Below, one piece after another: positions 50,585-61,186 of a DNA stretch of 64,000 nt (position 1 is the first letter of the stretch; every line of letters starts with the position of its first letter). The translations under genes were made by a program, and so were the position numbers. Below the pieces are notes generated by a model, which ran no database searches, had not been told where the DNA came from, and saw nothing but the letters and a program-made list of their open reading frames with translations. Source of the stretch: an uncultured Bacteroidota bacterium (GTDB taxonomy: Bacteria > Bacteroidota > Bacteroidia > Flavobacteriales > Flavobacteriaceae); NCBI GenBank assembly GCA_902554655.1, contig CACDPE010000002.1, positions 62,001 to 126,000 on the forward strand, written 5' to 3'.

Positions 50585-51919
50585 ATGTTTAAAAAAATTC
50601 TAATTGCAAACAGAGGTGAAATTGCAATGCGTGTTATTCGTACTTGTAAAGAAATGGGTATAAAAACTGTTGCAGTTCACTCAAAAGCTGATGAAGAAAG
50701 TTTACATGTAAGATTTGCTGATGAATCAGTATGTATCGGTCCAGCACCAAGCTCTGAATCGTACCTTAAAATTTCAAATATTATAGCTGCTGCTGAAATA
50801 ACAAATGCAGATGCTATACACCCAGGGTATGGATTCTTATCTGAAAATGCTAAGTTTTCTAAAATATGTTCTGAGCATAAGATAAAGTTTATTGGTCCCT
50901 CACCTGAAATGATTGAAAAAATGGGGGATAAGGCAACTGCTGTTTCTACAATGAATTTGGCAAAAGTCCCTACCATTCCAGGATCAGGTGGAGCTGTTGA
51001 TTCTGAAGAAGAGGCTATTAAGATTTCAAATAAAATTGGTTTCCCTGTTATGATTAAAGCCTCAGCTGGAGGTGGTGGTAAAGGGATGCGTGCAGTATGG
51101 AACAAATCGGAATTTTCTAAAAATTGGAACAGCGCAAAACAAGAAGCTGCAGCAGCATTTGGAAATGATGATATGTATATTGAAAAATTAATTGTGGAAC
51201 CTCGCCATATAGAAATACAAATAATTGCTGATCAATTCGGAAATGTTTCTCATCTTTCTGAAAGAGACTGTTCTATTCAAAGAAGACATCAGAAACTTAC
51301 TGAAGAAACCCCATCTCCATTTATGACCAGTAAATTGAGAGAAAGGATGGGGAAAGCTGCTATTAAAGCTGCAAAATTTATTAATTATGAAGGTGTCGGA
51401 ACTGTTGAGTTCTTAGTTGATAATAAAAGAAATTTTTATTTCATGGAGATGAACACAAGAATTCAGGTAGAACACCCAATTACTGAACAAGTCATTGATT
51501 ATGATTTAATAAAAGAACAAATCAAAGTAGCAGCTGGAATAAAAATTTCAGGTAATGATTATTATCCTAAATTACATTCAATTGAATGTAGAATAAATGC
51601 AGAAGACCCTCAAAATGACTTTAGACCTTGTCCAGGAAAAATTACTAATCTTCATCTACCTGGTGGTCATGGTGTAAGAGTTGATACTCATGTTTATAGT
51701 GGATATACTATTTCACCTAATTATGATTCAATGATTGCTAAAGTTATAACTACAGATAGAAATAGAGATGAAGCAATAAATAAAATGAGAAGGGCATTAG
51801 ATGAGTTTATTATTGAAGGAATAGAAACTACTGTACCTTTTCATAGAAAATTAATGGATGATCCAAACTACATAAAAGGGATTTACACCACTAAGTTTAT
51901 GGAAGACTATAAGTCTTAA
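50585..51919 (+). CDS. accC: biotin carboxylase subunit of acetyl-CoA carboxylase
   Basis: Carboxylates the biotin on AccB using ATP and bicarbonate. It has 444 residues with the three domains of the family: N-terminal Rossmann ([20 protein letters not shown]), ATP-grasp (with the glycine-rich [15 protein letters not shown] at about 158), and the C-terminal domain. Catalytic Glu and metal-ligand residues are visible in [19 protein letters not shown] (about 283). It overlaps the convergent asd gene by 4 bases. Confidence 0.97.
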   Translation: MFKKILIANRGEIAMRVIRTCKEMGIKTVAVHSKADEESLHVRFADESVCIGPAPSSESYLKISNIIAAAEITNADAIHPGYGFLSENAKFSKICSEHKIKFIGPSPEMIEKMGDKATAVSTMNLAKVPTIPGSGGAVDSEEEAIKISNKIGFPVMIKASAGGGGKGMRAVWNKSEFSKNWNSAKQEAAAAFGNDDMYIEKLIVEPRHIEIQIIADQFGNVSHLSERDCSIQRRHQKLTEETPSPFMTSKLRERMGKAAIKAAKFINYEGVGTVEFLVDNKRNFYFMEMNTRIQVEHPITEQVIDYDLIKEQIKVAAGIKISGNDYYPKLHSIECRINAEDPQNDFRPCPGKITNLHLPGGHGVRVDTHVYSGYTISPNYDSMIAKVITTDRNRDEAINKMRRALDEFIIEGIETTVPFHRKLMDDPNYIKGIYTTKFMEDYKS

Positions 51920-52905
51920 TTAATAATTTCTTTATCTACAAGTAGTTTTGCAATTTGAACAGCATTAGTTGCTGCTCCTTTTCTTAAGTTATCTGCTACA
52001 ATCCACATATTAAGACTATTTTCACAAGAATAATCTTTTCTAATTCTTCCTACAAAAACACTGTTAGAACCTCTTGAGTAAAAAGGCATGGGATATAAAT
52101 TAGCAGTTGTATCATTTTGCACTTCTAAACCCTCAAACTCATTTAGATCCTCAATTAATTTTTCAAGTTTAAATGGGTTTTCTAATGTAATATTTACTGA
52201 CTCACTGTGTCCGCCCATCACAGGAATTCTAACAGCAGTTGCGGTTATGGATATATTGGAATTAAAAATCTTGTTGGTCTCGTTTACTAATTTCATCTCT
52301 TCTTTTGTATAACCATTTTCAAGAAAATCATCACAATGTGGAATTGCATTTTGGTGAATTTGATAATTATAGGCCATATCACCAGACTCACCTTTATATT
52401 CATTTTCAAGTTGATTCACAGCTTTTATACCAGTCCCAGTAATGGACTGATAAGTAGATACAATAATTCTAGTAATTCCGTACTTTTTTTGAATAGGATA
52501 TAAAGCCATTAACATCTGAATAGTTGAACAGTTGGGATTAGCTATTATTTTATCATTTTTAGTTAAAATATTACCATTTATTTCAGGAATAATTAGTTTT
52601 TTTGTTTCATCCATCCTCCAAGCTGAAGAATTGTCAATAACAGTTGTTCCTACTTCTGCAAACTTAGGAGCCCATTCTAAAGAAACACTTCCACCAGCAG
52701 AGAAAATAGCAATATTAGGTTTTAAATTAACAGCATCTGCCATGCCAATAACCTCATACTCTGAACCATTATATTTTATCTTCTTACCGATAGATCTTTC
52801 GGAAGCTACAGGAATAAATTCATCAATTTCAAAGTTCATCTCTTCGAGAACATCTATCATTTCTTGACCAACCATTCCGGTTATTCCAACTACAGCTAAT
52901 TTCAT
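51916..52905 (-). CDS. asd: aspartate-semialdehyde dehydrogenase
   Basis: NADPH-dependent reduction of aspartyl phosphate to the semialdehyde, shared by the lysine/diaminopimelate, threonine and methionine pathways. It has 329 residues. The N-terminal loop is [13 protein letters not shown] (residues 3-15). The catalytic Cys lies in [11 protein letters not shown] (about residue 126). The His/Arg region is [15 protein letters not shown] (about 222). It converges on accC and stands with its own upstream region. Confidence 0.96.
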   Translation of the reverse strand: MKLAVVGITGMVGQEMIDVLEEMNFEIDEFIPVASERSIGKKIKYNGSEYEVIGMADAVNLKPNIAIFSAGGSVSLEWAPKFAEVGTTVIDNSSAWRMDETKKLIIPEINGNILTKNDKIIANPNCSTIQMLMALYPIQKKYGITRIIVSTYQSITGTGIKAVNQLENEYKGESGDMAYNYQIHQNAIPHCDDFLENGYTKEEMKLVNETNKIFNSNISITATAVRIPVMGGHSESVNITLENPFKLEKLIEDLNEFEGLEVQNDTTANLYPMPFYSRGSNSVFVGRIRKDYSCENSLNMWIVADNLRKGAATNAVQIAKLLVDKEIIN

Positions 52906-52922
52906 TATATAATATTTAGGGA

Positions 52923-52930
52923 CAAATCTA
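52923..52930 (-). promoter_or_regulatory. candidate promoter -7 element of asd
   Basis: Minus-strand TAGATTTG, a perfect TAnnTTTG, 17 bases before the asd ATG. No TTTG is seen at the expected -33 distance. Confidence 0.35.
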
Positions 52931-53001
52931 ATTAAAAATCAAATCATCATTTTAAATCAAATGATTTATATCATAATAAAATTAAAATGTTTTATTTAAA
53001 A

Positions 53002-54099
53002 CTAATCTGACAAATAAGTTCTTCTTATTCTTTGGGAAATTGAGGTAAGAATCTCATATGAGATGGTATCTGAATATTTAGAAAAATCTTCAGCTGTTTG
53101 TTTTTCTTCATCAAAAATAATCACTTCATCACCTTCGTTGCAATCCACACTGTTAATATCTATCATTAGCATGTCCATGCATACATTTCCAATAATATCA
53201 CATGGAATATTATTAACTATTAATTTCCCTTTTCTATTTCCAAGTGCTCTAGATATTCCATCAGCATGACCTATTGGAATTATTCCAACTTTTGTATTTT
53301 TTTCTGCAAGGAACCCTCTATTGTAGCCTACTGATTCTCCTTTCTTAACTTCATGAATTTGAGAGATAGTTGAAATTAAGCTTACAACAGGTCTTAAGTC
53401 ACTTCTATAATTATAATCATTACCAAATCCATAAAGTCCAATTCCACTTCTTACCATGTTAAATTGATAATCAGAAAAATTTAATATACCTGAAGTATTC
53501 AATAAATGTTTATCAATTCTTCTATTTAATTTTTTTTCAATGTTTTCAGAAATTTTTTCAAATAAGTTAATTTGACCTTCAGTAAATGGAATCTCAGATA
53601 AATCCTCAGAAGCTCCTAAGTGAGAAAATATATATTTAACATTGATATTATTTGATTTTATAATATCACAAAGAATATTAATATCAGAATATTTAAATCC
53701 AATCCTATTTAATCCAGTATTAAATTTTAAATGTATTGGTTGATTTTGATTCATACTTTTATTGTTTATAAATTCATTCAAAATCTTAAAGGAGTAGATA
53801 TTTGGTTCTAAATCATACTGGAATATATCATTGAAATCTCCAATCTGGGGATGAAGGACTAATATTGGAATTTTAATTGCATTTTCTCTTAATTGAATTG
53901 CTTCAGAGGTATATGCCACTGCTAAATAATCTATGTTTTGCTTTTCTAAACATTTTGCTATTTCAATTGAGTCAGACCCATATCCGAAAGCTTTAACTAC
54001 ACCAAGAAACTTAGTTGTATCAGAAATTTTGCTTTTTAGAAATAAAAAGTTTGAAACTAGATTTTTTAAGTTGATTTTTAGGTAGGTATTATTATTCAA
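53002..54099 (-). CDS. alr: alanine racemase
   Basis: PLP enzyme that makes D-alanine for peptidoglycan. It has 365 residues. The PLP Lys is in VVKAFGYGSDS (about residue 34). The second catalytic residue, a Tyr, is in SVGYNRGF (about 257). The barrel-to-domain joint has the form IPIGHADGISRAL, with His where most enzymes have Tyr. It starts at TTG, one base after the tdk stop; no ATG or GTG is available before the conserved N-terminus. It is transcribed with tdk, and the order tdk-alr is common in Bacteroidota. Confidence 0.95.
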   Translation of the reverse strand: MNNNTYLKINLKNLVSNFLFLKSKISDTTKFLGVVKAFGYGSDSIEIAKCLEKQNIDYLAVAYTSEAIQLRENAIKIPILVLHPQIGDFNDIFQYDLEPNIYSFKILNEFINNKSMNQNQPIHLKFNTGLNRIGFKYSDINILCDIIKSNNINVKYIFSHLGASEDLSEIPFTEGQINLFEKISENIEKKLNRRIDKHLLNTSGILNFSDYQFNMVRSGIGLYGFGNDYNYRSDLRPVVSLISTISQIHEVKKGESVGYNRGFLAEKNTKVGIIPIGHADGISRALGNRKGKLIVNNIPCDIIGNVCMDMLMIDINSVDCNEGDEVIIFDEEKQTAEDFSKYSDTISYEILTSISQRIRRTYLSD

Positions 54100-54100
54100 C

Positions 54101-54646
54101 TTATTTTTTTTTCATTTTAGACACATATGCTTTTCTTGAAAGTGGTTCATATTCATTCTTCTCTCCAAGCATAACAACATCGTCATTTTCTAGTTTTCTA
54201 AAACTATATAAAGCAGGTAGACCTGTGTCAGCACATACTGCATGAACTTTTGTTACTTCTTCTGCAATTGCCATTAAATTAGGCATTGGCCCAAAAGGTT
54301 TTCCTAAATAATCCATATCTAATCCAGCAACAATAACTCTTACTCCACCGTTTGCTAATTTATTACATACTTCAACAATGTCATCCGAAAAAAATTGAGC
54401 TTCATCGATTCCAATAACATCAAAACTTTCTTTATGTTTTAATATTTCTGTTGCCTTATTTACGCTTTGTGCTTCAATTTCAATCTTACTATGTGATTGA
54501 ATAGAAGTTTTCTTGTTTCTAGTATCAACTTCAGGCTTAAAAACTTTAAAAGTTTTATTAGCATAGCTTAGTCTTTTCAGGCGTCTTATTAATTCTTCTG
54601 TTTTACCAGAAAACATAGAACCACATATTACCTCAATACTTCCCAC
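54101..54646 (-). CDS. tdk: thymidine kinase
   Basis: Type II thymidine kinase, salvaging thymidine to dTMP. It has 181 residues and starts at GTG. The P-loop is GSMFSGKT (about residues 9-16) and the Walker B/catalytic Glu region is IDEAQFFSDD (about 80). The structural zinc site found in E. coli and human TK1 is mostly lost: of the four Cys only Cys138 remains; the others read Thr141, Ser170 and Ala173. The gene leads the tdk-alr unit and diverges from rsmI. Confidence 0.95.
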   Translation of the reverse strand: MGSIEVICGSMFSGKTEELIRRLKRLSYANKTFKVFKPEVDTRNKKTSIQSHSKIEIEAQSVNKATEILKHKESFDVIGIDEAQFFSDDIVEVCNKLANGGVRVIVAGLDMDYLGKPFGPMPNLMAIAEEVTKVHAVCADTGLPALYSFRKLENDDVVMLGEKNEYEPLSRKAYVSKMKKK

Positions 54647-54680
54647 TATTTATTTCCTTTATTTTTGTTGTAATTTAATA

Positions 54681-54688
54681 CAAAGATA
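54681..54688 (-). promoter_or_regulatory. candidate promoter -7 element of tdk-alr
   Basis: Minus-strand TATCTTTG (TAnnTTTG), 34 bases before the tdk GTG. No TTTG at the usual -33 spacing was found. Confidence 0.35.
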
Positions 54689-54695
54689 AATTTAA

Positions 54696-55367
54696 ATGTC
54701 AAAGTTAGTTTTAATACCAAGCCCAATTGGCAATTTAGCAGATATATCAAAAAGATCAATCGAAGAAATAGAAAGTTCTAATATCATTTTATGTGAGGAT
54801 ACTCGTCACACAGCAAAACTTATTAATCATTTAGGTATTAAAAAAATACTGAAATCTTATCACAAGTTTAATGAGCACTCGATAGTTGAATCAATAATTA
54901 ATGAAATTAAAAATGGCTTTAAAATTGGGCTAATTTCTGATGCGGGGACACCCGGAATTTCAGATCCTGGATATTTGATTGTTAAGAAGTGTATTGATAA
55001 TGATATTGAAGTTGAATGTTTACCAGGCCCAACTGCTTTGGTACCTGCTTTAGTAATTAGTGGATTACCCTGTGATAGATTTACATTTGAAGGTTTTTTG
55101 CCCTTAAAAAAAGGTAGAAAATCTAGACTAGAAGAACTTACAAATGAAAAAAGAACAATGATTTTTTATGAATCACCACACAAGTTGATTAAAACTTTAA
55201 ATGACTTTGCTAATTATTTTGGATCTGACAGGGATATTTCTGTAACAAAGGAGATTTCAAAAGTTTATGAAACTACTTACAGAGGTAAAGTTTTAGATGT
55301 ATTAAATCAAGTGAATAAATTTAAGATTAAAGGTGAGTTTGTTGTTGTAGTAAAAGGCAAGAAATAA
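54696..55367 (+). CDS. rsmI: 16S rRNA (cytidine(1402)-2'-O)-methyltransferase
   Basis: SAM-dependent methyltransferase that 2'-O-methylates C1402 in the decoding centre of 16S rRNA. It has 223 residues of the tetrapyrrole-methylase fold: start SKLVLIPSPIGNLADISKRS (family: PIGNLxDI), then EDTRHTAKLINHLGI (about 34), GLISDAGTPGISDPGY (about 77) and PGPTALVPALVISGLP (about 108). The longer E. coli enzyme has an extra C-terminal domain absent here, as in many Bacteroidota. A strong terminator follows. Confidence 0.94.
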   Translation: MSKLVLIPSPIGNLADISKRSIEEIESSNIILCEDTRHTAKLINHLGIKKILKSYHKFNEHSIVESIINEIKNGFKIGLISDAGTPGISDPGYLIVKKCIDNDIEVECLPGPTALVPALVISGLPCDRFTFEGFLPLKKGRKSRLEELTNEKRTMIFYESPHKLIKTLNDFANYFGSDRDISVTKEISKVYETTYRGKVLDVLNQVNKFKIKGEFVVVVKGKK

Positions 55368-55395
55368 AAAAACCCTCAATAAGAGGGTTTTTTTT
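55363..55395. terminator. bidirectional rho-independent terminator
   Basis: Stem AACCCTC (55371-55377) / GAGGGTT (55383-55389) with a 5-base loop, an A run on the left and a T run on the right. It sits between rsmI and the convergent TonB-dependent receptor gene. Confidence 0.88.
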
Positions 55396-55412
55396 AATCT
55401 GTAAAGATTGTA

Positions 55413-58202
55413 TTAAAACCTATACGTGAACCCTAAATTCCATGTTCTTCCCCATCCTGGAAAAACTTTATTGTCAACATTAATACCCTGATGATTTGTA
55501 CTAGTTGGTGTTACAGGATAGTTTGTTGTAGACATAGGATAATACTCCTCATCAAATACATTATTAACATTTAATCTAAGCCTTACATCATCACCAAATA
55601 ATTTAAATCTATATGAAGCTCCCATATCAAAAATTTGATAATCTGGCAATCTCATATCAGTTAAATTTTCATCCATGAAACCATATTCATCAGCAAAAGT
55701 TTCATCCTCATGAATTCCACCAAAAATATCGTCAGCATGGAACAACGAAATATTAAATGTGAAATTATCAGTAGGAGCAACTACTAGATTAGCTCTCGCT
55801 GTAGTTTGAGCACTATCTTCAATTCTAAGTCCGCCTAAGTATAGAGTTGAAGAACCAATTACTTGTCCGTCATTTGTTGTTACTGTTTCATCAGTAATAT
55901 CTTTCATATACTTGTAATTACCAATTGTCGCCATGGCTTCAAGTTTAACATAATTACTGATGTTCCATACACCGTCAAATTCTACTCCAGTATGTAATTG
56001 TTCTACTCCAGTGAAATTTGCTCTACCACTTTCTCCACCAATTCTCATACTTTCCGATAAAAATCTATCTTTCCACGATGTTCTAAAAAGGTTTAAGTTC
56101 ATATTAAGATTACTTGACCTATATCCATAACCAACTTCTAATCCAAAAACTTTTTCATTATTTAAATCAGCATCTGGTGTAACGTAGTTATCATAATTAA
56201 GAAAAACTGCATCAAAATTTGGTGCTTTTGAATAATAACCGCTGTTAACATAAATATTATTTTTTGCATCTATATTAAAGTTAGCTCCACCTTTAATTGT
56301 ACCACCAAGAATATTCTTTTTAGCACTTTTATGCATAGGGTCACTTACTTTATATCTAAAAAAGTCAACTCTTTGGAATCCTTGATTGGCAACAGAACCT
56401 TGTACAAATACAGAATATGTATCGGTGACATATTCAGCTTGACCAAATAAACCTTGCCATGAAACAAGTCCATCATTGTGATAATCAATTTTTTCTTCAT
56501 CATCAGTTGATTTGAATACATTCCAAAGATTACTCATAGTGGAGGGATATTCTTTTTTAGCAATAAATCCACCAGGATAATTTACATTATCAAAATCTCT
56601 GTATCCATCCGCCCCGATTAAATTATCTAACCTTCTGTAATGAATTCCTCTGTAATATCTTAAGTCAGCACCCACTTGATAAGCAAAGTTATCATTAACC
56701 TGAGTCTTAAAATTAATTAGCCCACCTATCCAGTTATGTGAGTTTACTGATGCTCTTCTAATTATACCATTTCTTTTAATACCATTTACTCTTTCGTCAG
56801 CATCATTAACAATATATAAACCGGTAGTTGCGTCGAGAACATTGGTCCTAGTTCCTCCATTATACCAAGTGACTGGTTGACCGCTATTGTTTGCTGCTAA
56901 TTTATCAAAGTCAAAATACCCTGTATTAGGATTTCTAAGAGCGTATCTTCCAGGTTGTGAACCATAATTTAGATCACCACTGAAGTAGTGACCAAATGAG
57001 CCAGCACCTCCAGTTGTAATTCTTCCTAAATCACCTGTTCCACCACCTCTACCAACTGAAGCATAAGCAGTCACAGATAAAGTAGATTTTGAATTTAATT
57101 TACTTTCCCAGTTAACTGATGCAATAGGTTTATGATAAAAATTTCTTCTCATGTTAAAACCTTCACCATTGTACATCCCCCCAGTATAGTTATAATATAT
57201 ACCATGATCAACATATTGTTGTAGAGTAGCTTGATTGTAGTAGCTATAATATCTTTGTTGGTGATATTGAGGTGCACCAGTTACAATAAATTGTACATTA
57301 TTTTTATCATCATCACTTTTCCATCCATAACCCAGAAAATATGAAAATGCTTCAAATTCAGTAAAATCAACAACACCATCACCGCCTGTTCTACTAAAAA
57401 CAAAAGATAGAGCATGACCTCCATCCATAACTCCTGTGTTATAATTAAGAACAGTTTTTAGATAGCCATCGTTACCGACCGTTGCAGCAACTTTACCTCC
57501 TTTTGTAAGCTCAGTCGATTTGGTAATAATATTAATAGTTCCACCAACAGATGAGATTGGGAGTGGAGAAGAACCTAAACCTCTTTGAACCTGCATTGCA
57601 GAAACAACATCTGTTAAACCAGCCCAGTTACTCCAATATACTTTCCCATTTTCCATATCATTAACAGGCATACCATTAATTAATACAGCAATATTTTCTT
57701 GTTTAAATCCACGGACATTTATATAGCTATCACCAAAAGCTCCACCTCGTTTAGTTGCATAAACACCTGGTGTGGAATTTAATAATTCAGGTAGTTCTAA
57801 ATTACCAATTCTTTCTTCAATCTCAGTTGAAGATAGTGTTGAAACAGCTACAGGGGTCTCTCTATCAGTTGCAAGAGATAAACCTCCAAAAACAGTAACT
57901 CCTGATAAAATATTTTCACCTGGACTTAATTTAATTAAACCTAGATCTAAGCTTTCACTCACAGAAATTTCAGCAGATTCATAACCAATGTATGAAATCT
58001 CAATTATAGAGCCTGAATCAGCGTTAATGGTAAAACGTCCATTAAAATCACTTGAAACTCCAGTTGTTGTACCTTGAATTATTATTGAAGCTCCAGGAAG
58101 ACCAGTTCCAGTTTCTGCATCAACAACAATTCCAGTTACAGAATTTTGAGCAAACATTATTCCTGAAAAGAATAATGAAGCAATTAATAAGAATTTTTTC
58201 AT
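55413..58202 (-). CDS. TonB-dependent receptor (carboxypeptidase-regulatory-domain type)
   Basis: A 929-residue outer-membrane importer. It has a signal peptide (cleavage after GIMFAQ), then a CarboxypepD-regulatory-like domain (NSVTGIVVDAETGTGLPGAS, about 20-100), a plug domain (about 110-225, with INVRGFKQENIAVLINGMPV) and a 22-strand barrel ending in the usual aromatic residue (LGFTYRF). It stands alone: there is no SusD-like partner next to it, so a SusC role is unlikely. Small or medium-sized ligands, for example siderophores or cobalamin-like compounds, are possible, but the cargo cannot be read. Confidence 0.9.
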   Translation of the reverse strand: MKKFLLIASLFFSGIMFAQNSVTGIVVDAETGTGLPGASIIIQGTTTGVSSDFNGRFTINADSGSIIEISYIGYESAEISVSESLDLGLIKLSPGENILSGVTVFGGLSLATDRETPVAVSTLSSTEIEERIGNLELPELLNSTPGVYATKRGGAFGDSYINVRGFKQENIAVLINGMPVNDMENGKVYWSNWAGLTDVVSAMQVQRGLGSSPLPISSVGGTINIITKSTELTKGGKVAATVGNDGYLKTVLNYNTGVMDGGHALSFVFSRTGGDGVVDFTEFEAFSYFLGYGWKSDDDKNNVQFIVTGAPQYHQQRYYSYYNQATLQQYVDHGIYYNYTGGMYNGEGFNMRRNFYHKPIASVNWESKLNSKSTLSVTAYASVGRGGGTGDLGRITTGGAGSFGHYFSGDLNYGSQPGRYALRNPNTGYFDFDKLAANNSGQPVTWYNGGTRTNVLDATTGLYIVNDADERVNGIKRNGIIRRASVNSHNWIGGLINFKTQVNDNFAYQVGADLRYYRGIHYRRLDNLIGADGYRDFDNVNYPGGFIAKKEYPSTMSNLWNVFKSTDDEEKIDYHNDGLVSWQGLFGQAEYVTDTYSVFVQGSVANQGFQRVDFFRYKVSDPMHKSAKKNILGGTIKGGANFNIDAKNNIYVNSGYYSKAPNFDAVFLNYDNYVTPDADLNNEKVFGLEVGYGYRSSNLNMNLNLFRTSWKDRFLSESMRIGGESGRANFTGVEQLHTGVEFDGVWNISNYVKLEAMATIGNYKYMKDITDETVTTNDGQVIGSSTLYLGGLRIEDSAQTTARANLVVAPTDNFTFNISLFHADDIFGGIHEDETFADEYGFMDENLTDMRLPDYQIFDMGASYRFKLFGDDVRLRLNVNNVFDEEYYPMSTTNYPVTPTSTNHQGINVDNKVFPGWGRTWNLGFTYRF

Positions 58203-58326
58203 TTATGAATTGTTTTAATACAGCAAATATTAAGAAAATTTTAACATTTATTGTTATTGGAAGGTTAATTTTATGAACATAAAATGATAAAAAATTAAAT
58301 TTTAATTTATTTATAAAAAACATAAA

Positions 58327-59934
58327 TCAACCTTTTAAATTTTTAAGAAGAGATTCTGTTGATTTATCGTGAGATTTAAGTTTTCCAGAATTTATTTCTG
58401 TTAATAACTTAGCTGCCAGTTTTTTACCAAGTTCAACACCCCATTGATCAAAACTAAAAATATTCCAAATAACACCTTGTACAAAAATTTTATGTTCATA
58501 CATTGCAATTAACATTCCGATGGATTTTGGAGTTAAGCTTTCAAATAAAATAGTATTTGAAGGTTTATTCCCTTCAAATGCTTTAAATGGCGAAATTTCA
58601 TCAATTTTTTTTGTAGTAAGTCCAGACATTATTAATTCCTTTTTTACTTCTTCTAAACTTTTACCATTTAATAAAGCTTCAGTTTGACCTATGAAGTTTG
58701 AAAGTAATTTGTTTTGGTGACTTGTATTGCCATATAGGGATTTTTTAAAACCAATAAAATCACATGGAATTAGTTTAGTGCCTTGATGTATTAGTTGAAA
58801 AAAAGCATGTTGAGCATTTGTACCACTTCCGCCCCATATTATGTTCCCGGTTTGATAATTAATTTTTTCCCCATTTCTGTCAACACTTTTACCGTTACTT
58901 TCCATTATTGCTTGTTGCAGATAAGAAGGTAAATATTTAAGATATTCAGTGTAAGGAATTATAGCTTCAGATTCAACATTATTAAAATTGTTATACCATA
59001 TGCTAATTAAAGCTAAAATTACTGGAATATTTTTTTCAAAAGGAGTGTTTTTAAAGTGAAAATCCATTGAATTAGCTCCTCTTAGTAATTGTTCAAAATT
59101 TTCATAACCAATTGCCAATGAAATTGAAATACCAACAGTTCCCCAAAGTGAAAATCTACCACCTACAAAATTGTACATTGGAAATACAAAGTCTGGATTA
59201 ATTCCAAAATCTTTTACAGCTTCTAAATTTGTAGACACTGCAGCAAAGTGTGTTTGTATATCCTTTTCATCTAGTTTTTTACAAAACCAATCCTTAACTG
59301 TAAGTGCATTTGAAATTGTTTCTTGTGTTGTAAATGTTTTAGAAACAATTATAAAAAATGTTGTTTCAGGATTTAAGTTTTTCAAAACTTCAGTTACATG
59401 GTCACCATCAACATTTGAAATAAAGTGGATATTTAAGTTTGTTTTATAATATTTTAAAGCTTCTACAACCATTGTTGGGCCAAGATCTGAACCCCCAATA
59501 CCAATATTTACAACATCTGTAAATCTTTTCCCATTACTTGTTAGATAATTTCCATTTAAAATGTCGTTACTTAAATTCTTAATTTTTTCTCTGTCTTGTT
59601 TAATATTTTTAAAAAAAGGACTTTTTTTATCAAAGCTTCTTAAAGCTGTATGTAGAACAGCTCTATCCTCAGTCTCATTTATGTTTTCTCCATCAAATTG
59701 CTTATTGATGGCATCCTTTAATTTACATTCTTTAGATAGATTAAAAAGTAAATCAAGAATTTCGTCATCAATTAAGTTTTTTGAAAAATCAACAAAAAGT
59801 CCATCGTTTGAAAGTGAGTATTTTTTTGATCTGTTAGAATCATTTTTGAATAAACTCTTTAAATCTGAAATTGAACCCAAATTTTTAAGTTTTTTCCATG
59901 ATTCTGTTTTTGTTGGATTTATCTTATCTAACAT
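58327..59934 (-). CDS. pgi: glucose-6-phosphate isomerase
   Basis: Interconverts glucose 6-phosphate and fructose 6-phosphate in glycolysis and gluconeogenesis. It has 535 residues, the usual length. Two SIS domains are present: the phosphate-binding region GIGGSDLGPTMVVEAL (about residue 145), family signature VGGRFSLWGTVGISISLAIG (about 256), and the second SIS domain with FQLIHQGTKLIPCDFIGF (about 380). It is last in the uvrC-DUF3108-M23-pgi operon and overlaps the M23 gene by 11 bases. Confidence 0.96.
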   Translation of the reverse strand: MLDKINPTKTESWKKLKNLGSISDLKSLFKNDSNRSKKYSLSNDGLFVDFSKNLIDDEILDLLFNLSKECKLKDAINKQFDGENINETEDRAVLHTALRSFDKKSPFFKNIKQDREKIKNLSNDILNGNYLTSNGKRFTDVVNIGIGGSDLGPTMVVEALKYYKTNLNIHFISNVDGDHVTEVLKNLNPETTFFIIVSKTFTTQETISNALTVKDWFCKKLDEKDIQTHFAAVSTNLEAVKDFGINPDFVFPMYNFVGGRFSLWGTVGISISLAIGYENFEQLLRGANSMDFHFKNTPFEKNIPVILALISIWYNNFNNVESEAIIPYTEYLKYLPSYLQQAIMESNGKSVDRNGEKINYQTGNIIWGGSGTNAQHAFFQLIHQGTKLIPCDFIGFKKSLYGNTSHQNKLLSNFIGQTEALLNGKSLEEVKKELIMSGLTTKKIDEISPFKAFEGNKPSNTILFESLTPKSIGMLIAMYEHKIFVQGVIWNIFSFDQWGVELGKKLAAKLLTEINSGKLKSHDKSTESLLKNLKG

Positions 59935-61186
59935 TATTTTGTGTTAAATTGTTTTGATCAAAGGTAATATTTGATTCAATATTATCAAGTTCGTTTTTAA
60001 TTGGGTTCATATATGAAAGATAAATTTCTTTTAACTCATTAGAAATTGGTTTTGCTTCAGGGAGCTTTTGTTTTAATGGATCTACTTGCTTACCATTTTT
60101 CCAAAATCTATAACAAACGTGTGGGCCTGATGTATAGCCTGTCATCCCAACTTCACCTATCTTATCTCCTTGTTTAACTTTAGTCCCTACTTTTAAACCT
60201 CTTTTGTTCATATGTAAATACTGAGTTGAATATGTAGAGTTATGACTTAAAGTTACATAATAGCCATTAGCTCTTGTATAGGCTGACTTTATAACAGTTC
60301 CATCAGCAGTTGCTCTAATTGGTGTTCCAACAGGAGCAGCGAAATCAGTACCATAATGAGGTTTAATTCTTCCATAATATGCAATTTTTCTTCTTAGATT
60401 ATATCTAGATGAAATTCTACTAAATTGAACAGGAGATAGTAAAAATGCTCTTCTCAAATTTTTTCCATTCTCATCAAAATATTCATAGATATTTCTTAAG
60501 CTGTCAGTTTTAAATTCTATTGCATAAAAGGGATCTCCTCTATGCTCAAAATAAGCATTGTGTACACGGTTAAGGCCAATGTATATGCTGTCATCAATGT
60601 ATTTTGATGTGTATAATATTTTGAAATTATCACCCTTTTCAAGTCTAAAAAAATCAATATTCCAAGCATAAATTTCAGAAAGCTCATTTGTTAGTAGAGG
60701 ACTGAGTTTTAATTCTTGCATTGTTTCGGCTAATGAGCTTTTAATAATTCCTGAAGCTTTTTTTTGAATGAGTTTTACTTCTTTTTGTTTTTTTTCTGCC
60801 CAAAGAGAATCATTTAATGAAACAACTATATAATCGATAGAATTAGGTTGGTAAATAAAATATTCAGGTTTACTTAATGAATCTTTTGAGGATAAAATGG
60901 TATAGGGTCTACCAATATTAATTTTTCTAATATCAAAAACTTTTTTTACCTCAGAAACTATATTATAAATTTTTGGATAAAAAAGATTGTTTTTTTCTAG
61001 AATTAAGCCAAAAGAATCTCCTCTGTTAACCGTATCTTTTTTGACATTAAAATTGTTTAAAGTAAAACCAAATTCTTTGATAATTTTTTCTTTATTAGGA
61101 ATTAAAATTTGATCTATTTTTTCCTTTTCACCACAAGAGTAAATAAAAAGTAGAACAATTAAAATTTTGATTGAATTATTGCTCAT
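59924..61186 (-). CDS. M23 family peptidase (LytM-domain peptidoglycan hydrolase), lipoprotein
   Basis: A 420-residue lipoprotein (IYSC lipobox, Cys18) with an N-terminal region of Bacteroidota type (about 30-270) and a C-terminal LytM/M23 domain (about 275-385). The zinc site is nearly complete: KPHYGTDFAAPVG (His about 277, Asp about 281), QYLHMNKRG (His), and GPHVCYRFW in place of the usual HxH. There the second zinc His is Cys, still a possible ligand. It overlaps pgi by 11 bases and DUF3108 by 11 bases. A role in peptidoglycan remodelling is likely. Confidence 0.85.
   Translation of the reverse strand: MSNNSIKILIVLLFIYSCGEKEKIDQILIPNKEKIIKEFGFTLNNFNVKKDTVNRGDSFGLILEKNNLFYPKIYNIVSEVKKVFDIRKINIGRPYTILSSKDSLSKPEYFIYQPNSIDYIVVSLNDSLWAEKKQKEVKLIQKKASGIIKSSLAETMQELKLSPLLTNELSEIYAWNIDFFRLEKGDNFKILYTSKYIDDSIYIGLNRVHNAYFEHRGDPFYAIEFKTDSLRNIYEYFDENGKNLRRAFLLSPVQFSRISSRYNLRRKIAYYGRIKPHYGTDFAAPVGTPIRATADGTVIKSAYTRANGYYVTLSHNSTYSTQYLHMNKRGLKVGTKVKQGDKIGEVGMTGYTSGPHVCYRFWKNGKQVDPLKQKLPEAKPISNELKEIYLSYMNPIKNELDNIESNITFDQNNLTQNNVR

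Noticed and set aside
55413-58202. SusC-type polysaccharide importer
   Set aside because: No SusD-like gene is next to it and the genes around are housekeeping, so it is called only as a TonB-dependent receptor.
58052-58323. Frames on both strands near the start of the TonB-dependent receptor gene
   Set aside because: They are antisense or out of frame to a secure gene start and show no signal, motif or start context.
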